A DNA stretch of 42,497 nt from an uncultured Collinsella sp. (GTDB taxonomy: Bacteria > Actinomycetota > Coriobacteriia > Coriobacteriales > Coriobacteriaceae): positions 1-42,497 of the forward strand of contig CAAFEX010000103.1 of NCBI GenBank assembly GCA_900762015.1, given 5' to 3'. Made by a program: the position numbers and the translations under genes. The notes beneath the pieces were generated by a model that worked only from the letters and a program-made list of their open reading frames with translations, did not search any database and was not told the DNA's origin. Positions 1 through 7,645 of the stretch are shown piece after piece (the first letter of the stretch is position 1; each line of letters opens with the position of its first letter).

Positions 1-107
1 CGCGCTGCCGCCTGGGCACGGGCATCGGCCGGTGCAGCGGTATCCGTGCTCGCGGGCGTTTCGGTATCGATGTCCACGCCGTCACCAAACAGGCTCGATT
101 GCTCCAT
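1..107 (-). CDS. N-terminal fragment of an unidentified protein (runs off the window)
   Basis: An ATG at 107-105 on the minus strand is preceded by a strong AAGGAG ribosome binding site and opens a frame that stays open to the window edge. The visible 35 residues begin MEQSSLFGDG and continue as an Ala/Thr/Asp-rich, probably disordered stretch. This kind of N-terminus is compatible with the AAA+ ATPase RarA (MgsA), whose domain would start just beyond the edge, but nothing in the visible part proves that. Both the existence of the gene (RBS plus start) and its incompleteness are read directly; the family guess is weak. Confidence 0.6.
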   Translation of the reverse strand, partial: MEQSSLFGDGVDIDTETPASTDTAAPADARAQAAA

Positions 108-285
108 AGCGGCACTCCTTCGCTCGATTTCAAACGGATACAAGAGTACCACCGGTCGCGATGGAGCCAAATCGCCCTTTCCAACCGCACCGAATCGGCA
201 GCCGCCAGACCGGGGTGGGTCGCGCAATCAAACCATGCCCTTGCCATTTCCAAATGATCCGTTTTCCTCCGTCCCCAACGGATCA

Positions 286-329
286 ATAAGAAAAGAGGGG
301 CTGTCCCGCGCTGGCGGGACAGCCCCTCT
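286..329 (-). terminator. Rho-independent terminator of the htrA transcript
   Basis: A perfect 16-bp stem (arms 294-309 and 314-329) with a 4-nt loop lies 27 bases downstream of the htrA stop. Read on the minus strand it is followed by a T-rich run (TTTCTTATT). Confidence 0.85.
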
Positions 330-355
330 GGCTTCGGCATGTGCGAAATGGCTCG

Positions 356-1816
356 TTAGTAACCCTGGCCGTAGCCCTGACCCTGGCCCTGCTGGTCCAG
401 CAGCTCCTCCAGGTACTGGCGCAGCTGATCGTCGGTAATACCGCCGTTGCCGGTGTCGGTCGAACTGTCGTCCTGCTGCTGGTTCTGCAGCTCCTCATCG
501 GAGCCCAGCTCGACGGTGACCTTTTTCTCTTCCTTGCCGCGCATGAGCGTGATCTCGACCTTCTCGCCCACCTCGTGGCTGCGTAGTGCGATGATCAGGC
601 CATCGGCGCTCGTGATCTCGTCGTCGCCCAGCTTGGTGATGACGTCGCCCTCCTGAATGCCGGCCTTGGCGGCAGGACCGTCCTCAACAACGCTCGCCAC
701 ATACGCGCCGCTATCGGTGCTCAGCTTGTTGGTGCGGGCGTTGAGCGCATTGACGCTCGAAAGCGTAGCGCCCATGTACGGATGCACCGGCGTCTTGCCG
801 TCGATAATCTGGTCGGCAATGTTCTTGGCGTAGTTAACCGGAATGGCAAAGCCCACGCCCGAGCTGGAGCCCGAATAGCTCTCGATAAGCGAGTTGATAC
901 CCACGAGCTCGCCGTTGTCGTTGACGAGCGCGCCACCGGAATTGCCCGGGTTGATGGCGGCATCGGTCTGGATCATGTTGGCGTAGATAGTGTTACCGCT
1001 GGTAGAGCTCATGGCCGTAGAGCGATACAGCGCCGACACAATGCCCGTGGAGACAGACTGCTCGTTGCCGAACGGCGAGCCGATCGCCATAACCCACTCG
1101 CCCACGTTGAGCTTGGAGGAATCACCAATCTCGATCGGCGTGAGCTTGGAGGCGTCGGCGTCCTTGAGCTTGATGACGGCCAGGTCGCTCGAGGCGTCGT
1201 TGCCCACGAACTCGGCCTCGTAGGTGGTGCCGTCGTCCATGGTCACCACGTACTGGTCATAGCCATCGACCACGTGGTTGTTGGTGAGGATGTGGCCCTC
1301 GGTATCGAGCACCACGCCCGAACCGACGCTGCCCGAGCTATCCGACTCGTCGGCAGACTGCGAAAGCGAGCCATTCTGGCTGCCGCTCGAAGTGGCGGTA
1401 ATGGAAACGACGGAGGGCAGGGCCTTGGCAGAAACGGCCTCGGCCAACGTGGTGTCCTCGGAATCAATCGTAATCTTTTGCGTCGATGAGCCCGAAGCGC
1501 CCGCCGTCACGGCGTTCTTGCCGCCGCCAATGTTGAGCGTGCCGCTCATGATAAGCGCGATGACCAACAGGGCGCCGCATGCGCAGCCGGCGAGTGCCGT
1601 AATAAAGATCGGCAGCTTTTTGGTCTTGGTCTTGACCACCGTGTGCTTGTTTACAACCTGCTGGCTGCCCAGCGGCTTACCGGTCTGCGTGTCGTAGGCC
1701 TGCACGTAGGGAATGTTGCCATCGGCAGGCGTCGACTCCACCTGCACGCGCGGCTGCTGCTGGGTCTCGCCGGCGTTGCCCACATCCTGGGGACGCTGGG
1801 AATCGTTCTCGCTCAT
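356..1816 (-). CDS. htrA: HtrA/DegP-like membrane-anchored serine protease with PDZ domain
   Basis: Envelope quality-control protease of the trypsin-like S1C family, 486 residues. The order is a hydrophilic cytoplasmic tail (about 1-66), one membrane segment (about 68-92), a linker, the protease domain with the catalytic triad His181 (TNNHVV), Asp211 (SSDLAVIKL) and Ser293 (GNSGGAL), and one PDZ domain (about 360-455). The protein ends in a Q/D/G-rich tail finishing in GQGYGQGY, which is not part of the family core. The start at 1816 was chosen over an in-frame ATG 13 codons upstream because GAAAGGA lies about 8 bases before it. A stable hairpin sits in the leader (1846-1869) and a terminator follows the stop, so it looks monocistronic. 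Confidence 0.93.
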   Translation of the reverse strand: MSENDSQRPQDVGNAGETQQQPRVQVESTPADGNIPYVQAYDTQTGKPLGSQQVVNKHTVVKTKTKKLPIFITALAGCACGALLVIALIMSGTLNIGGGKNAVTAGASGSSTQKITIDSEDTTLAEAVSAKALPSVVSITATSSGSQNGSLSQSADESDSSGSVGSGVVLDTEGHILTNNHVVDGYDQYVVTMDDGTTYEAEFVGNDASSDLAVIKLKDADASKLTPIEIGDSSKLNVGEWVMAIGSPFGNEQSVSTGIVSALYRSTAMSSTSGNTIYANMIQTDAAINPGNSGGALVNDNGELVGINSLIESYSGSSSGVGFAIPVNYAKNIADQIIDGKTPVHPYMGATLSSVNALNARTNKLSTDSGAYVASVVEDGPAAKAGIQEGDVITKLGDDEITSADGLIIALRSHEVGEKVEITLMRGKEEKKVTVELGSDEELQNQQQDDSSTDTGNGGITDDQLRQYLEELLDQQGQGQGYGQGY

Positions 1817-1845
1817 AGCTGCGATCCTTTCGTCAAATAACCAAA

Positions 1846-1869
1846 GGCCCGCCAAACATGTGGCGGGCC
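1846..1869 (-). other. Leader hairpin upstream of htrA
   Basis: The arms GGCCCGCCA (1846-1854) and TGGCGGGCC (1861-1869) pair perfectly around a 6-nt loop, 30 bases before the htrA start. No U-tract follows, so it is more likely an mRNA 5' structure than a terminator. Confidence 0.55.
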
Positions 1870-1980
1870 ATCATTGTTCACGTTGAGTTGTACCCCAATA
1901 TGCGGGTGCACGTGTATGAGAACACAATCTTTTAGGAAGGCTTAAGTTCTGCTGCAGGCCCAAAAGGACCCGGCCTGCGG

Positions 1981-2018
1981 CAAAACCACCACAGAGGCGC
2001 CTGTCCCCTTTGTGGTGG
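1981..2018 (-). terminator. Terminator after the GlnR-like gene
   Basis: On the minus strand the arms CCACCACA and TGTGGTGG, with additional inner GGGG/CCTC pairing, form a hairpin immediately followed by TTTT. It begins a few bases after the stop of the upstream regulator. Confidence 0.75.
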
Positions 2019-2022
2019 AAAT

Positions 2023-2685
2023 CTAGTCCTTAAACAGATAGCCCACGCCGCGGACGGTGGTAATGTGCGCCGCGATCTGCGGACCTACCTTGGAGCGGAT
2101 GCGACGGATGTGCACGTCGACGGTGCGCGTGCCGCCGCAGTACTCAAAGCCCCACACGCGGTGCAGCAGCACCTCGCGGCTGTAGGCGCGGTTGGGGTGC
2201 GTCGCCAAAAAGCTCAGCAACGAGTACTCCATCAGCGTCAGGTCGATGGGCTCATCATCGAGCGTCACCTGGTAGGTTGCCAGGTTAATCTCGAGGTTGT
2301 CGATGTTGAGCACATCGTCGGCGGCGACGGTCTCCTCCTCGCCCATCAGGCGCTGCGCGCGAGCCTTGAGCTCGTTGGGCGTCGCCGTGGGGCATACAAA
2401 GTCGGCATGCGCGTGATTCGGCAGGCGCAAGGTACCGAGCGCCTCGTCGTCGACGATCACCAGCATGGGGACGCCGCCGCGATCGTCAAGCCACTTGGCA
2501 ATCTGATCGATGCGGTCGCTGCGGATGCCATCGGAATCGAGGATCAGCAGGTCAAAGTCGTGCGCCGCAGTCGGCGAATCGGGGGTTGCCAGGCTCACCT
2601 CGACACCCAGGGTGGTCGTCAAGCTGCGGGCAAACTCGTGGAAGCGCGTCGTGCGCGCCATGAACAGGGCACTCTTTTCGGACAT
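2023..2685 (-). CDS. glnR: GlnR-like orphan OmpR-family response regulator
   Basis: Transcription factor of 220 residues with a degenerate receiver domain (1-115) and a C-terminal winged helix (about 125-218). The winged-helix signature GGTRTVDVHIRRIRSK followed by TTVRGVGYLF is close to actinobacterial GlnR, the global nitrogen regulator. The receiver keeps an Asp at the phosphorylation position (Asp50 in LLILDSDG), but the conserved switch Lys is replaced (FVCPTA instead of a xxTKPF-type end), as expected of an orphan regulator not driven by a histidine kinase. No kinase gene is adjacent. It lies 50 bases after the glutamine-synthetase-like gene and is probably cotranscribed with it. The start at 2685 is set by GGAGG 5 bases upstream. 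GlnR identity is by motif memory, not by search. Confidence 0.8.
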   Translation of the reverse strand: MSEKSALFMARTTRFHEFARSLTTTLGVEVSLATPDSPTAAHDFDLLILDSDGIRSDRIDQIAKWLDDRGGVPMLVIVDDEALGTLRLPNHAHADFVCPTATPNELKARAQRLMGEEETVAADDVLNIDNLEINLATYQVTLDDEPIDLTLMEYSLLSFLATHPNRAYSREVLLHRVWGFEYCGGTRTVDVHIRRIRSKVGPQIAAHITTVRGVGYLFKD

Positions 2686-2735
2686 ATCGGCCTCCAAGGA
2701 AATGAGCTCAATCGTACTGGAACAAGCCAGCGCGA

Positions 2736-4073
2736 TTAGGAGTTCGCCAGGTAGTGCTTGATCTCCCACTCGGTGATCGTAGACTCAAACTTATGCCACT
2801 CGTCGCGCTTCTTTTTGAGGAAGAAGCTGTGGATGTGCTCGCCGAGGGCATCCTTCATAAACTGCGAGTCCTCAAACACGTCGAGCGCCTCTTTGAGCGA
2901 GCGCGGCAGCGGCGTGTAGCCGGCCTCGACCATCTGACGGTCGGTAAGCTTGAGCGTCTCAGCCGTGGCCTCGGGCGGGAGTTCCAGCTTGCGCTCGATG
3001 CCGTCGAGACCGGCCGCCAGCGTGACGGCGTTGACCAGGTACGGATTGGCCATGGGATCGGGACTGCGCAGCTCGATGCGCGTGGACAGCTGCTTGCCGG
3101 GCTTGTAGACCGGGATGCGGACCATGCTCGCGCGGTTGCGCAGGCCCCACGTGGCGTACTGCGGCACGGAGTCGCCGCCCGTGGTGATGCGCTTGTACGA
3201 GTTGACCGTGGGGTTGGTGATGGCGCTGATCTCGCGCGCGTGCGCCAAGATGCCGGCCATGTAGTGCTTGGCGATATCGGAGAGATGGTATTTCTCGTCG
3301 TCCTCGCCCCAAAAGACGTTGTTGCCGTCGTGGTCGAACAGCGACTGGCACAGGAACATAGCACTGCCGTCCTCGCCCGCCAACGGCTTGGGCATAAAGG
3401 AGGCGTGGCAACCGCTCTCGTAAGCCTGCTGCTTAATGATGAGTTTGGCCGTGGTGATGGCGTCGGACATGCTCAGGGCCTCGGCGTGGCGCAGGCTCAT
3501 GCCGTGCTGCGAGCGGCCGGCGGCGTGGAAGGTGTACTCCACGGGCACGGACATCTTCTCGAGCGTGAGGACCGTGTTGCGGCGCAGGTCGCGAGCGGCA
3601 TCGCTCACCGAAAGATCGAAGTAGCCCACGTTGTCGAGCGGCTCGGGCGTGTGCTCGTCGGGGAAGTAATAGTACTCCAGCTCGGCACCCACGTTGAGCA
3701 GATAGCCAGCCTTCTCGGCCTTGCGGAACATGCGGCGCAGGGCATCGCGTGGATCGCCGGCAAAGGGCTTGCAATCGGGAGTGCACACGTCGCAGAACAC
3801 GCGGGCGACGCCGTTGTGGCTCGGGCGCCACGGCAGAATCTGGAAGGTCGAAGCATCGGGGAATGCCAGCATGTCGGCTTCCTCGGGCGTGGCAAAGCCC
3901 TCGATGGCGGAGCCGTCAAAGCCAATACCCTCCTCAAAAGCGACCTCGAGGTCCTCGGGGCTAATGGCAAAGTTCTTGAGGCGGCCGAGAATGTCGACAA
4001 ACCACAGACGCACAAAGCGGATGTCACGCTGCTCTACGGAGCGGAGTACGTAATCGATGTTCTGCTGGTTCAT
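2736..4073 (-). CDS. Glutamine synthetase family protein (type I fold) with degenerate active site
   Basis: A full-length GS-I homologue of 445 residues. The beta-grasp motif GFDGSAIEGF (51-60), ELE (131-133), HASFMPKP (223-230), NPTVNSYKR (287-295), NRASMVRIP (313-321) and RIELRSPDPMANPYL (332-346) are kept. Several catalytic positions are not. The signature HEVAPGQHE, which supplies two metal-binding Glu, reads HAAGRSQHG (183-191). The metal-ligand His of GSGMH is Phe240 in GSAMF. The GYEAP flap that carries a catalytic Glu is GGDSVP (299-304). Loss of three metal ligands and the flap Glu argues against ordinary ligase activity. The frame is intact with a good start (RBS GAAAGGGGAG), so it looks maintained rather than decayed. 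It sits directly before the GlnR-like gene, suggesting a nitrogen-sensing or regulatory role, or a changed substrate. Confidence 0.85.
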   Translation of the reverse strand: MNQQNIDYVLRSVEQRDIRFVRLWFVDILGRLKNFAISPEDLEVAFEEGIGFDGSAIEGFATPEEADMLAFPDASTFQILPWRPSHNGVARVFCDVCTPDCKPFAGDPRDALRRMFRKAEKAGYLLNVGAELEYYYFPDEHTPEPLDNVGYFDLSVSDAARDLRRNTVLTLEKMSVPVEYTFHAAGRSQHGMSLRHAEALSMSDAITTAKLIIKQQAYESGCHASFMPKPLAGEDGSAMFLCQSLFDHDGNNVFWGEDDEKYHLSDIAKHYMAGILAHAREISAITNPTVNSYKRITTGGDSVPQYATWGLRNRASMVRIPVYKPGKQLSTRIELRSPDPMANPYLVNAVTLAAGLDGIERKLELPPEATAETLKLTDRQMVEAGYTPLPRSLKEALDVFEDSQFMKDALGEHIHSFFLKKKRDEWHKFESTITEWEIKHYLANS

Positions 4074-4206
4074 GTCGCTCCCCTTTCTTTCGGGCGGGTT
4101 TCGACTGGTCTATATCGCAGATACTATCGCAGAAAAATGTTTCCGCAGGGTTAAAGCGTATCAAGCGCCCAAAAAACGTGCGCGAACAGGCAGATATGAC
4201 AAGTGA

Positions 4207-4578
4207 CTATCGTTTGGATTCGGAGACAATTTGTCTACAGGCTTGTTCCAACGCAGGGAACTCCATCGTCACTGCATCCCAAACAACCGAGCGGTCGACA
4301 TTACCGTAATCATGCGCAAGATAATTTCTCATGCCGACAATTCCACGCCACTCAATTTCGGGATGAAGCCGCTGCGAGCGTTCCGACAACTTGCCCGCTT
4401 CTTCCGTCACCCTAAGCGCACACATCAAAAGGGAGTCCGCCAACGCCCTCGTCCGCACGTCATTCGCATGCAGAAACTGGTCTTCGGTGATATTAAAAGC
4501 CTCGATGCGCTCGTTCGTTTCAGAGATGGCCTCCAAAACCTCTTGAGCGCGGAGGCCGTCTGACTTACGCGCGATCAT
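4207..4578 (-). CDS. hepT: HepT-like toxin (HEPN domain RNase)
   Basis: A 123-residue all-helical HEPN protein of the HepT/DUF86 family. The HEPN active-site motif RX4HXY is present as R84-NYLA-H89-D-Y91. In characterised HepT/MntA systems the toxin is an RNase that is silenced when its partner nucleotidyltransferase adenylylates the Tyr of this motif. The gene starts inside the end of the antitoxin gene (14-base overlap), so the pair is translationally coupled. The order antitoxin-toxin on the minus strand is the usual one. Family assignment is confident; actual toxicity is inferred. Confidence 0.88.
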   Translation of the reverse strand: MIARKSDGLRAQEVLEAISETNERIEAFNITEDQFLHANDVRTRALADSLLMCALRVTEEAGKLSERSQRLHPEIEWRGIVGMRNYLAHDYGNVDRSVVWDAVTMEFPALEQACRQIVSESKR

Positions 4579-5059
4579 AAAGGATCACTCCTTCGCGCTC
4601 GATTACCGCGGCAAGATCATCATCAAGATAGTCACTCGAGACGAGGTCAACCTGCTTCCCGGTTTCTTTGCGCACCGCCTCGCCAAACGCCGACAACGCG
4701 AAAAGACCAAAGCCATGCTCGCGATCGACTTCGAGACGCAAGTCAATATCACTATCGGCATGCGCCTCGCCACGGGCATACGAACCAAAAAGGATCACGG
4801 TCTTGATGGCGGGAATCGAGCTGGCTGCCTCGCGGACGGCGGACTCGATCCGAGCAATATCCAAAATGTCTGCGGCGACGTTTTCGCTCGCAGAGTTTTT
4901 ACCAAGTGAAGGAACAAACGGCAGCGAGCGCTCGCGCAGCATCTGCCTCATAAACATATTGACTGCAACAGACGAAGTCATGCCAAGTTCTTCGCACAGC
5001 TCGGCAAATGAGTCTTTAATTGACGAGTCCACTCGCACACTCAGCACAGACGCGGCCAT
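4565..5059 (-). CDS. mntA: MntA-like antitoxin: RelB/DinJ-type ribbon-helix-helix domain fused to a minimal nucleotidyltransferase
   Basis: 164 residues with two parts. Residues 1-50 match the RelB/DinJ antitoxin N-terminus (pattern LSVRVDSSIKDSFAELCEEL, then MTSSVAVNMFMRQ and RERSLPF), a ribbon-helix-helix that binds DNA. Residues about 65-164 are an MNT-type nucleotidyltransferase with GSX10DXD as G92-S93 and D104-x-D106, and a third Asp at about 138. Classical MntA antitoxins are only the second half, so this is a fusion that would give the antitoxin its own autorepressor. The start is clear: AGGAGG lies 7 bases upstream of ATG at 5059. A short inverted repeat, GACATTGTC (5075-5083), lies in the promoter region as a candidate operator. 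Confidence 0.87.
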   Translation of the reverse strand: MAASVLSVRVDSSIKDSFAELCEELGMTSSVAVNMFMRQMLRERSLPFVPSLGKNSASENVAADILDIARIESAVREAASSIPAIKTVILFGSYARGEAHADSDIDLRLEVDREHGFGLFALSAFGEAVRKETGKQVDLVSSDYLDDDLAAVIEREGVILYDRA

Positions 5060-5070
5060 GGATACCTCCT

Positions 5071-5100
5071 GTATGACATTGTCTATATATTATCACACAG
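5071..5100 (-). promoter_or_regulatory. Promoter/operator of the mntA-hepT pair
   Basis: An AT-rich minus-strand segment reading GATAATATATAGACAATGTC lies between the convergent end of the LacI gene and the antitoxin RBS. GATAAT is a plausible -10 box. GACATTGTC (5075-5083) is a perfect inverted repeat about where transcription would start, suitable for a ribbon-helix-helix repressor. Confidence 0.4.
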
Positions 5101-5101
5101 A

Positions 5102-6124
5102 CTAGCGCGAGGTCGAGGCGCGGTGTTCGATGTGGCCGGGAATCTCGATGCGTTTGGGCGCCAGCTTTGCGGCCTCGCCCACGGTGGTGGTAACGACGTC
5201 GATGCGCTCGGACAGGCGCTCGACCACGCGCTCGGCAATGGTGAGGGTATCCTGCGCGGCCGTGGTGACGCCGCCAAAGAGCACATGGTTCCAAGGGTAG
5301 TCGTCAAACGTCGCGATCTTGAGCCCCGCCGGCAGCGAGGGACCAAGCTGCGCCAGCGCCTCGGTCAGACGCAGGAAAACCAGGCCGTTGACGGCAATGA
5401 GGCCGAGCTTTTTGCCTGCATAGCCGCGGATGGTCTCGTCCAAGCGACCAACGCCCGTGGCACCGCCATCGGCCAAGGTGACAACCTCGCCCGCAAGGCC
5501 GCGGCGCGAAAGCTCTTCGACAAAGGCCTCGGCGCGCTCGCGACGGACGGGGCTGTCGTCGCTTGCCTCGGTGAGCAGGCACAGGCGCTCGCTGCCCGCA
5601 GCGGCCAAGGCGTCTACCAAGCCGGCGACCAACTCACGGTTGTTAGATGTCACCAGATCGACACCGCCGGCGGCAACATCGCGGTCGAGCAGCACAACGG
5701 GCAGGCGTCCCGCTGCCGCGGCGATCGCCTTGTCGTTGCCGCCACAGGTGTTGACGACCAGGCCGTCCACGCCGGCATCGATAAGCCTGGTGAGCGACTC
5801 GGCCTCCTTAGCGGGGTCGTTGCCGCTAATGGCCGTCATGAGCGAGCAGCCGCGCGCGGCGGCGCTGGCGGAAAGTCCTTCGAGCATGGCGCTCGAGAAC
5901 GGATTGGCGATGTCGGCCAAGATCACGCCGATGAGGTTGGTGCGCGAGCTGCGTAGATTGCGCGCGGCGGCACGCGGGCGATAGCCGGTGCGCTCGATGA
6001 CCTCGGCGATGCGAGCACGGGTTTCCTCGGTCATTTGCCCGGGGCGGTTGTTGAGATAGCGCGAGACCGTGGCCGGGCTCACACCCGCCTCGGCGGCAAT
6101 GTCCTTGATTCTCATCTGCGCCAT
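5102..6124 (-). CDS. LacI-family transcriptional regulator, likely repressor of kdgK-kdgA
   Basis: 340 residues. The N-terminal LacI helix-turn-helix (MRIKDIAAEAGVSPATVSRY, 4-23) and hinge region are followed by a periplasmic-binding-protein-like effector domain (about 60-330) with the family pattern NLIGVILADIANPF. It is divergent from kdgK, and two LacI-type half-symmetrical sites (AAACCGATTTCG at 6228 and 6241) lie in the shared promoter region. It therefore probably controls its own gene and kdgK in response to a KDG-related effector, like the LacI-type KdgR of other bacteria. The effector is inferred from position only. The stop lies 42 bases from the start of the mntA gene, which is transcribed in the same direction. 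Confidence 0.85.
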   Translation of the reverse strand: MAQMRIKDIAAEAGVSPATVSRYLNNRPGQMTEETRARIAEVIERTGYRPRAAARNLRSSRTNLIGVILADIANPFSSAMLEGLSASAAARGCSLMTAISGNDPAKEAESLTRLIDAGVDGLVVNTCGGNDKAIAAAAGRLPVVLLDRDVAAGGVDLVTSNNRELVAGLVDALAAAGSERLCLLTEASDDSPVRRERAEAFVEELSRRGLAGEVVTLADGGATGVGRLDETIRGYAGKKLGLIAVNGLVFLRLTEALAQLGPSLPAGLKIATFDDYPWNHVLFGGVTTAAQDTLTIAERVVERLSERIDVVTTTVGEAAKLAPKRIEIPGHIEHRASTSR

Positions 6125-6224
6125 AGCGCACCCCGTTTCCCAATGTTGGCAGTCTGAGCCATTTTAGGCATTTTTTAAAAATCTCGGTTGCAAAACGCTG
6201 TAGGTGAGTATACTACAACTCGAA

Positions 6225-6252
6225 ACGAAACCGATTTCGTAAACCGATTTCG
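6225..6252. promoter_or_regulatory. Two tandem LacI-type operators between lacI-like gene and kdgK
   Basis: ACGAAACCGATTTCGT (6225-6240) has perfect 6-bp arms around CCGA. It is followed by a second copy of the core AAACCGATTTCG starting at 6241, 13 bases after the first core. The central CG and AAA/TTT arms are typical of LacI-family sites. Confidence 0.7.
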
Positions 6253-6256
6253 GCAA

Positions 6257-6314
6257 GCGTTGGCACGCAGGTGCAAAGACGCACCCTACCGTCTTGGCAC
6301 CTGCGTGCCAACGC
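6257..6314 (+). other. Long stem-loop in the kdgK leader
   Basis: A perfect 18-bp inverted repeat (6257-6274 with 6297-6314; left arm GCGTTGGCACGCAGGTGC). Inside the 22-base loop a further AAGAC/GTCTT pair extends the helix with one mismatch, leaving a 10-nt apical loop. It lies between the operators and the kdgK RBS. No U-tract follows, so it is not a simple terminator. Confidence 0.8.
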
Positions 6315-6356
6315 CATATCAAAGGTGTACGCACGAGTAAAAGGAGCTGCGCGACC

Positions 6357-7391
6357 ATGGGTAAAACGGTTCTTACCTTCGGCGAGATCATGATGAGGCT
6401 CTCGCCCAAAGACCATCTGCGCATTGAGCAGGCAACCGAGTTTGACGTCCGCTACGGCGGCGCCGAGGCCAACACCGCTCTTTCCCTCGCCTACCAGGGC
6501 GACAAGGCCGCTTACGTCTCCGTTGTCCCGGCCAACCGTCTGGGCGAGTGCGCCCTGCGTTCGCTGAAGGCCTACGACGTCGACACCACGCGCGTCGTGC
6601 GTCAGGGCGACCGCCTTGGCTCCTATGTGTTTGAGGTCGGTGCCTCGCAGCGCGGCAACGGTTGCGTCTACGACCGCAAGTACTCTGCCATCAACATGGC
6701 CAAGCGCGACGTCTTTGACTGGGACGAGATCCTCAAGGGCATCGATGTCTTCTATTTCTCTGGCGTGACCCCCGCCGTCTCCGATGAGATGGCCGCCGCC
6801 TGCAAGGAAGCACTCGCCGCCTGCCGCGCCAAGGGCATCACCACCGTGTGCGACGTGAACTATCGCGGCAAGATGTGGTCGCCCGAGAAGTCGCAGGCCA
6901 CCATGAAGGAACTCCTGCCGCTCGTCGACATCTGCATCGCCAACGACGAGGATGCGCCTGCCGGCCTCGGTATGACCTGCGTCTCCGGTTCCCTTGCCCA
7001 CGGCATCGAGGAGCGCGACACCTACGTCGAGATGGCCCGCCAGATCTGCGCCGAGTACGGCTGCAAGAAGGTCGCCTCGGTCGTCCGCAACATCTCCTGC
7101 GTCGAGCGCTCCATCTGGATGGGCATGCTCTTTGACGCCGAGAGCGGCGAGCACTGGTTCTCCCCTGCTCACGACGTGCACGTGCTCGAGGGCGTTGCCG
7201 CCGGCGACGCTTTCAACGCCGGCCTCGTCCATGCCCTCACCAACGACTTTGACCCGCAGGACACCGTCAACTACGCGATTGCAGCCTCGATCCTCAAGCT
7301 CACCATCAGGGGCGATTCCAACCTGGTGACCGCCGACGAGATCGCCGCTGTGGCATCCGCCGCCGACGGTGGCACTCGCGTCGCACGCTAG
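6357..7391 (+). CDS. kdgK: 2-keto-3-deoxygluconate kinase (PfkB family)
   Basis: Phosphorylates KDG to KDPG in the cytoplasm, the step on which the galacturonate, unsaturated uronate and aldonate branches of this window converge. 344 residues of the PfkB/ribokinase fold: opening FGEIMMRLSP, substrate-binding YGGAEANTALSLA (33-45), and catalytic-base motif AAGDAFNAG with Asp284. The start at 6357 is preceded by AAAGGAG about 10 bases upstream; the in-frame ATG 21 codons earlier falls inside the leader hairpin and is unlikely. The KDPG aldolase follows 254 bases downstream. It is divergent from a LacI-type repressor. Confidence 0.92.
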   Translation: MGKTVLTFGEIMMRLSPKDHLRIEQATEFDVRYGGAEANTALSLAYQGDKAAYVSVVPANRLGECALRSLKAYDVDTTRVVRQGDRLGSYVFEVGASQRGNGCVYDRKYSAINMAKRDVFDWDEILKGIDVFYFSGVTPAVSDEMAAACKEALAACRAKGITTVCDVNYRGKMWSPEKSQATMKELLPLVDICIANDEDAPAGLGMTCVSGSLAHGIEERDTYVEMARQICAEYGCKKVASVVRNISCVERSIWMGMLFDAESGEHWFSPAHDVHVLEGVAAGDAFNAGLVHALTNDFDPQDTVNYAIAASILKLTIRGDSNLVTADEIAAVASAADGGTRVAR

Positions 7392-7460
7392 TCCGTCTCC
7401 ATTCCGCGGGCCGCAGCCTTCCAATCCCATACCCCTGCGGCCCGCTCCCCGATTCCTCCG

Positions 7461-7500
7461 GCCGGGCAAAACCACCAGTCCCATTCCGGTTTTGCCTGGC
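7461..7500. repeat. Inverted repeat 1 in the kdgK-kdgA spacer
   Basis: The arms GCCGGGCAAAACC (7461-7473) and GGTTTTGCCTGGC (7488-7500) pair over 13 bp with one mismatch around a 14-nt loop. Confidence 0.7.
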
Positions 7501-7513
7501 ATTCCCCACACGA

Positions 7514-7600
7514 CTGGTCGAGCAGCCGGTTTTGGAATTGCTTGTGACCCCAAGCAGTGCCTCCGATAACCAGTCCAAAACCGGCTCATGACCAGCCCTT
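7514..7600 (+). terminator. Large structured inverted repeat between kdgK and kdgA, terminator-like
   Basis: The arms at 7514-7536 and 7574-7595 share AGCCGGTTTTGGA and an outer CTGGTC, giving about 22 paired bases with a small bulge. The 37-base loop holds its own hairpin (TGCTT/AAGCA). The outer arm is followed by CCCTTTT, so it may act as a leaky terminator that lowers or separates kdgA expression. Confidence 0.5.
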
Positions 7601-7645
7601 TTAGCAATTACGCGCACTCGCGCGCCGCACATCGAAAGGAACATC

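Noticed and set aside
5102..6124. The LacI-family protein as the regulator of the TGAACGTTCA regulon
   Set aside because: Its own promoter carries AAACCGATTTCG sites, not TGAACGTTCA; a different regulator is more likely for the latter, though cross-binding cannot be excluded.
6213..7607. 464-codon open frame opposite kdgK
   Set aside because: It crosses the leader hairpin and operators and mirrors a clear PfkB kinase.
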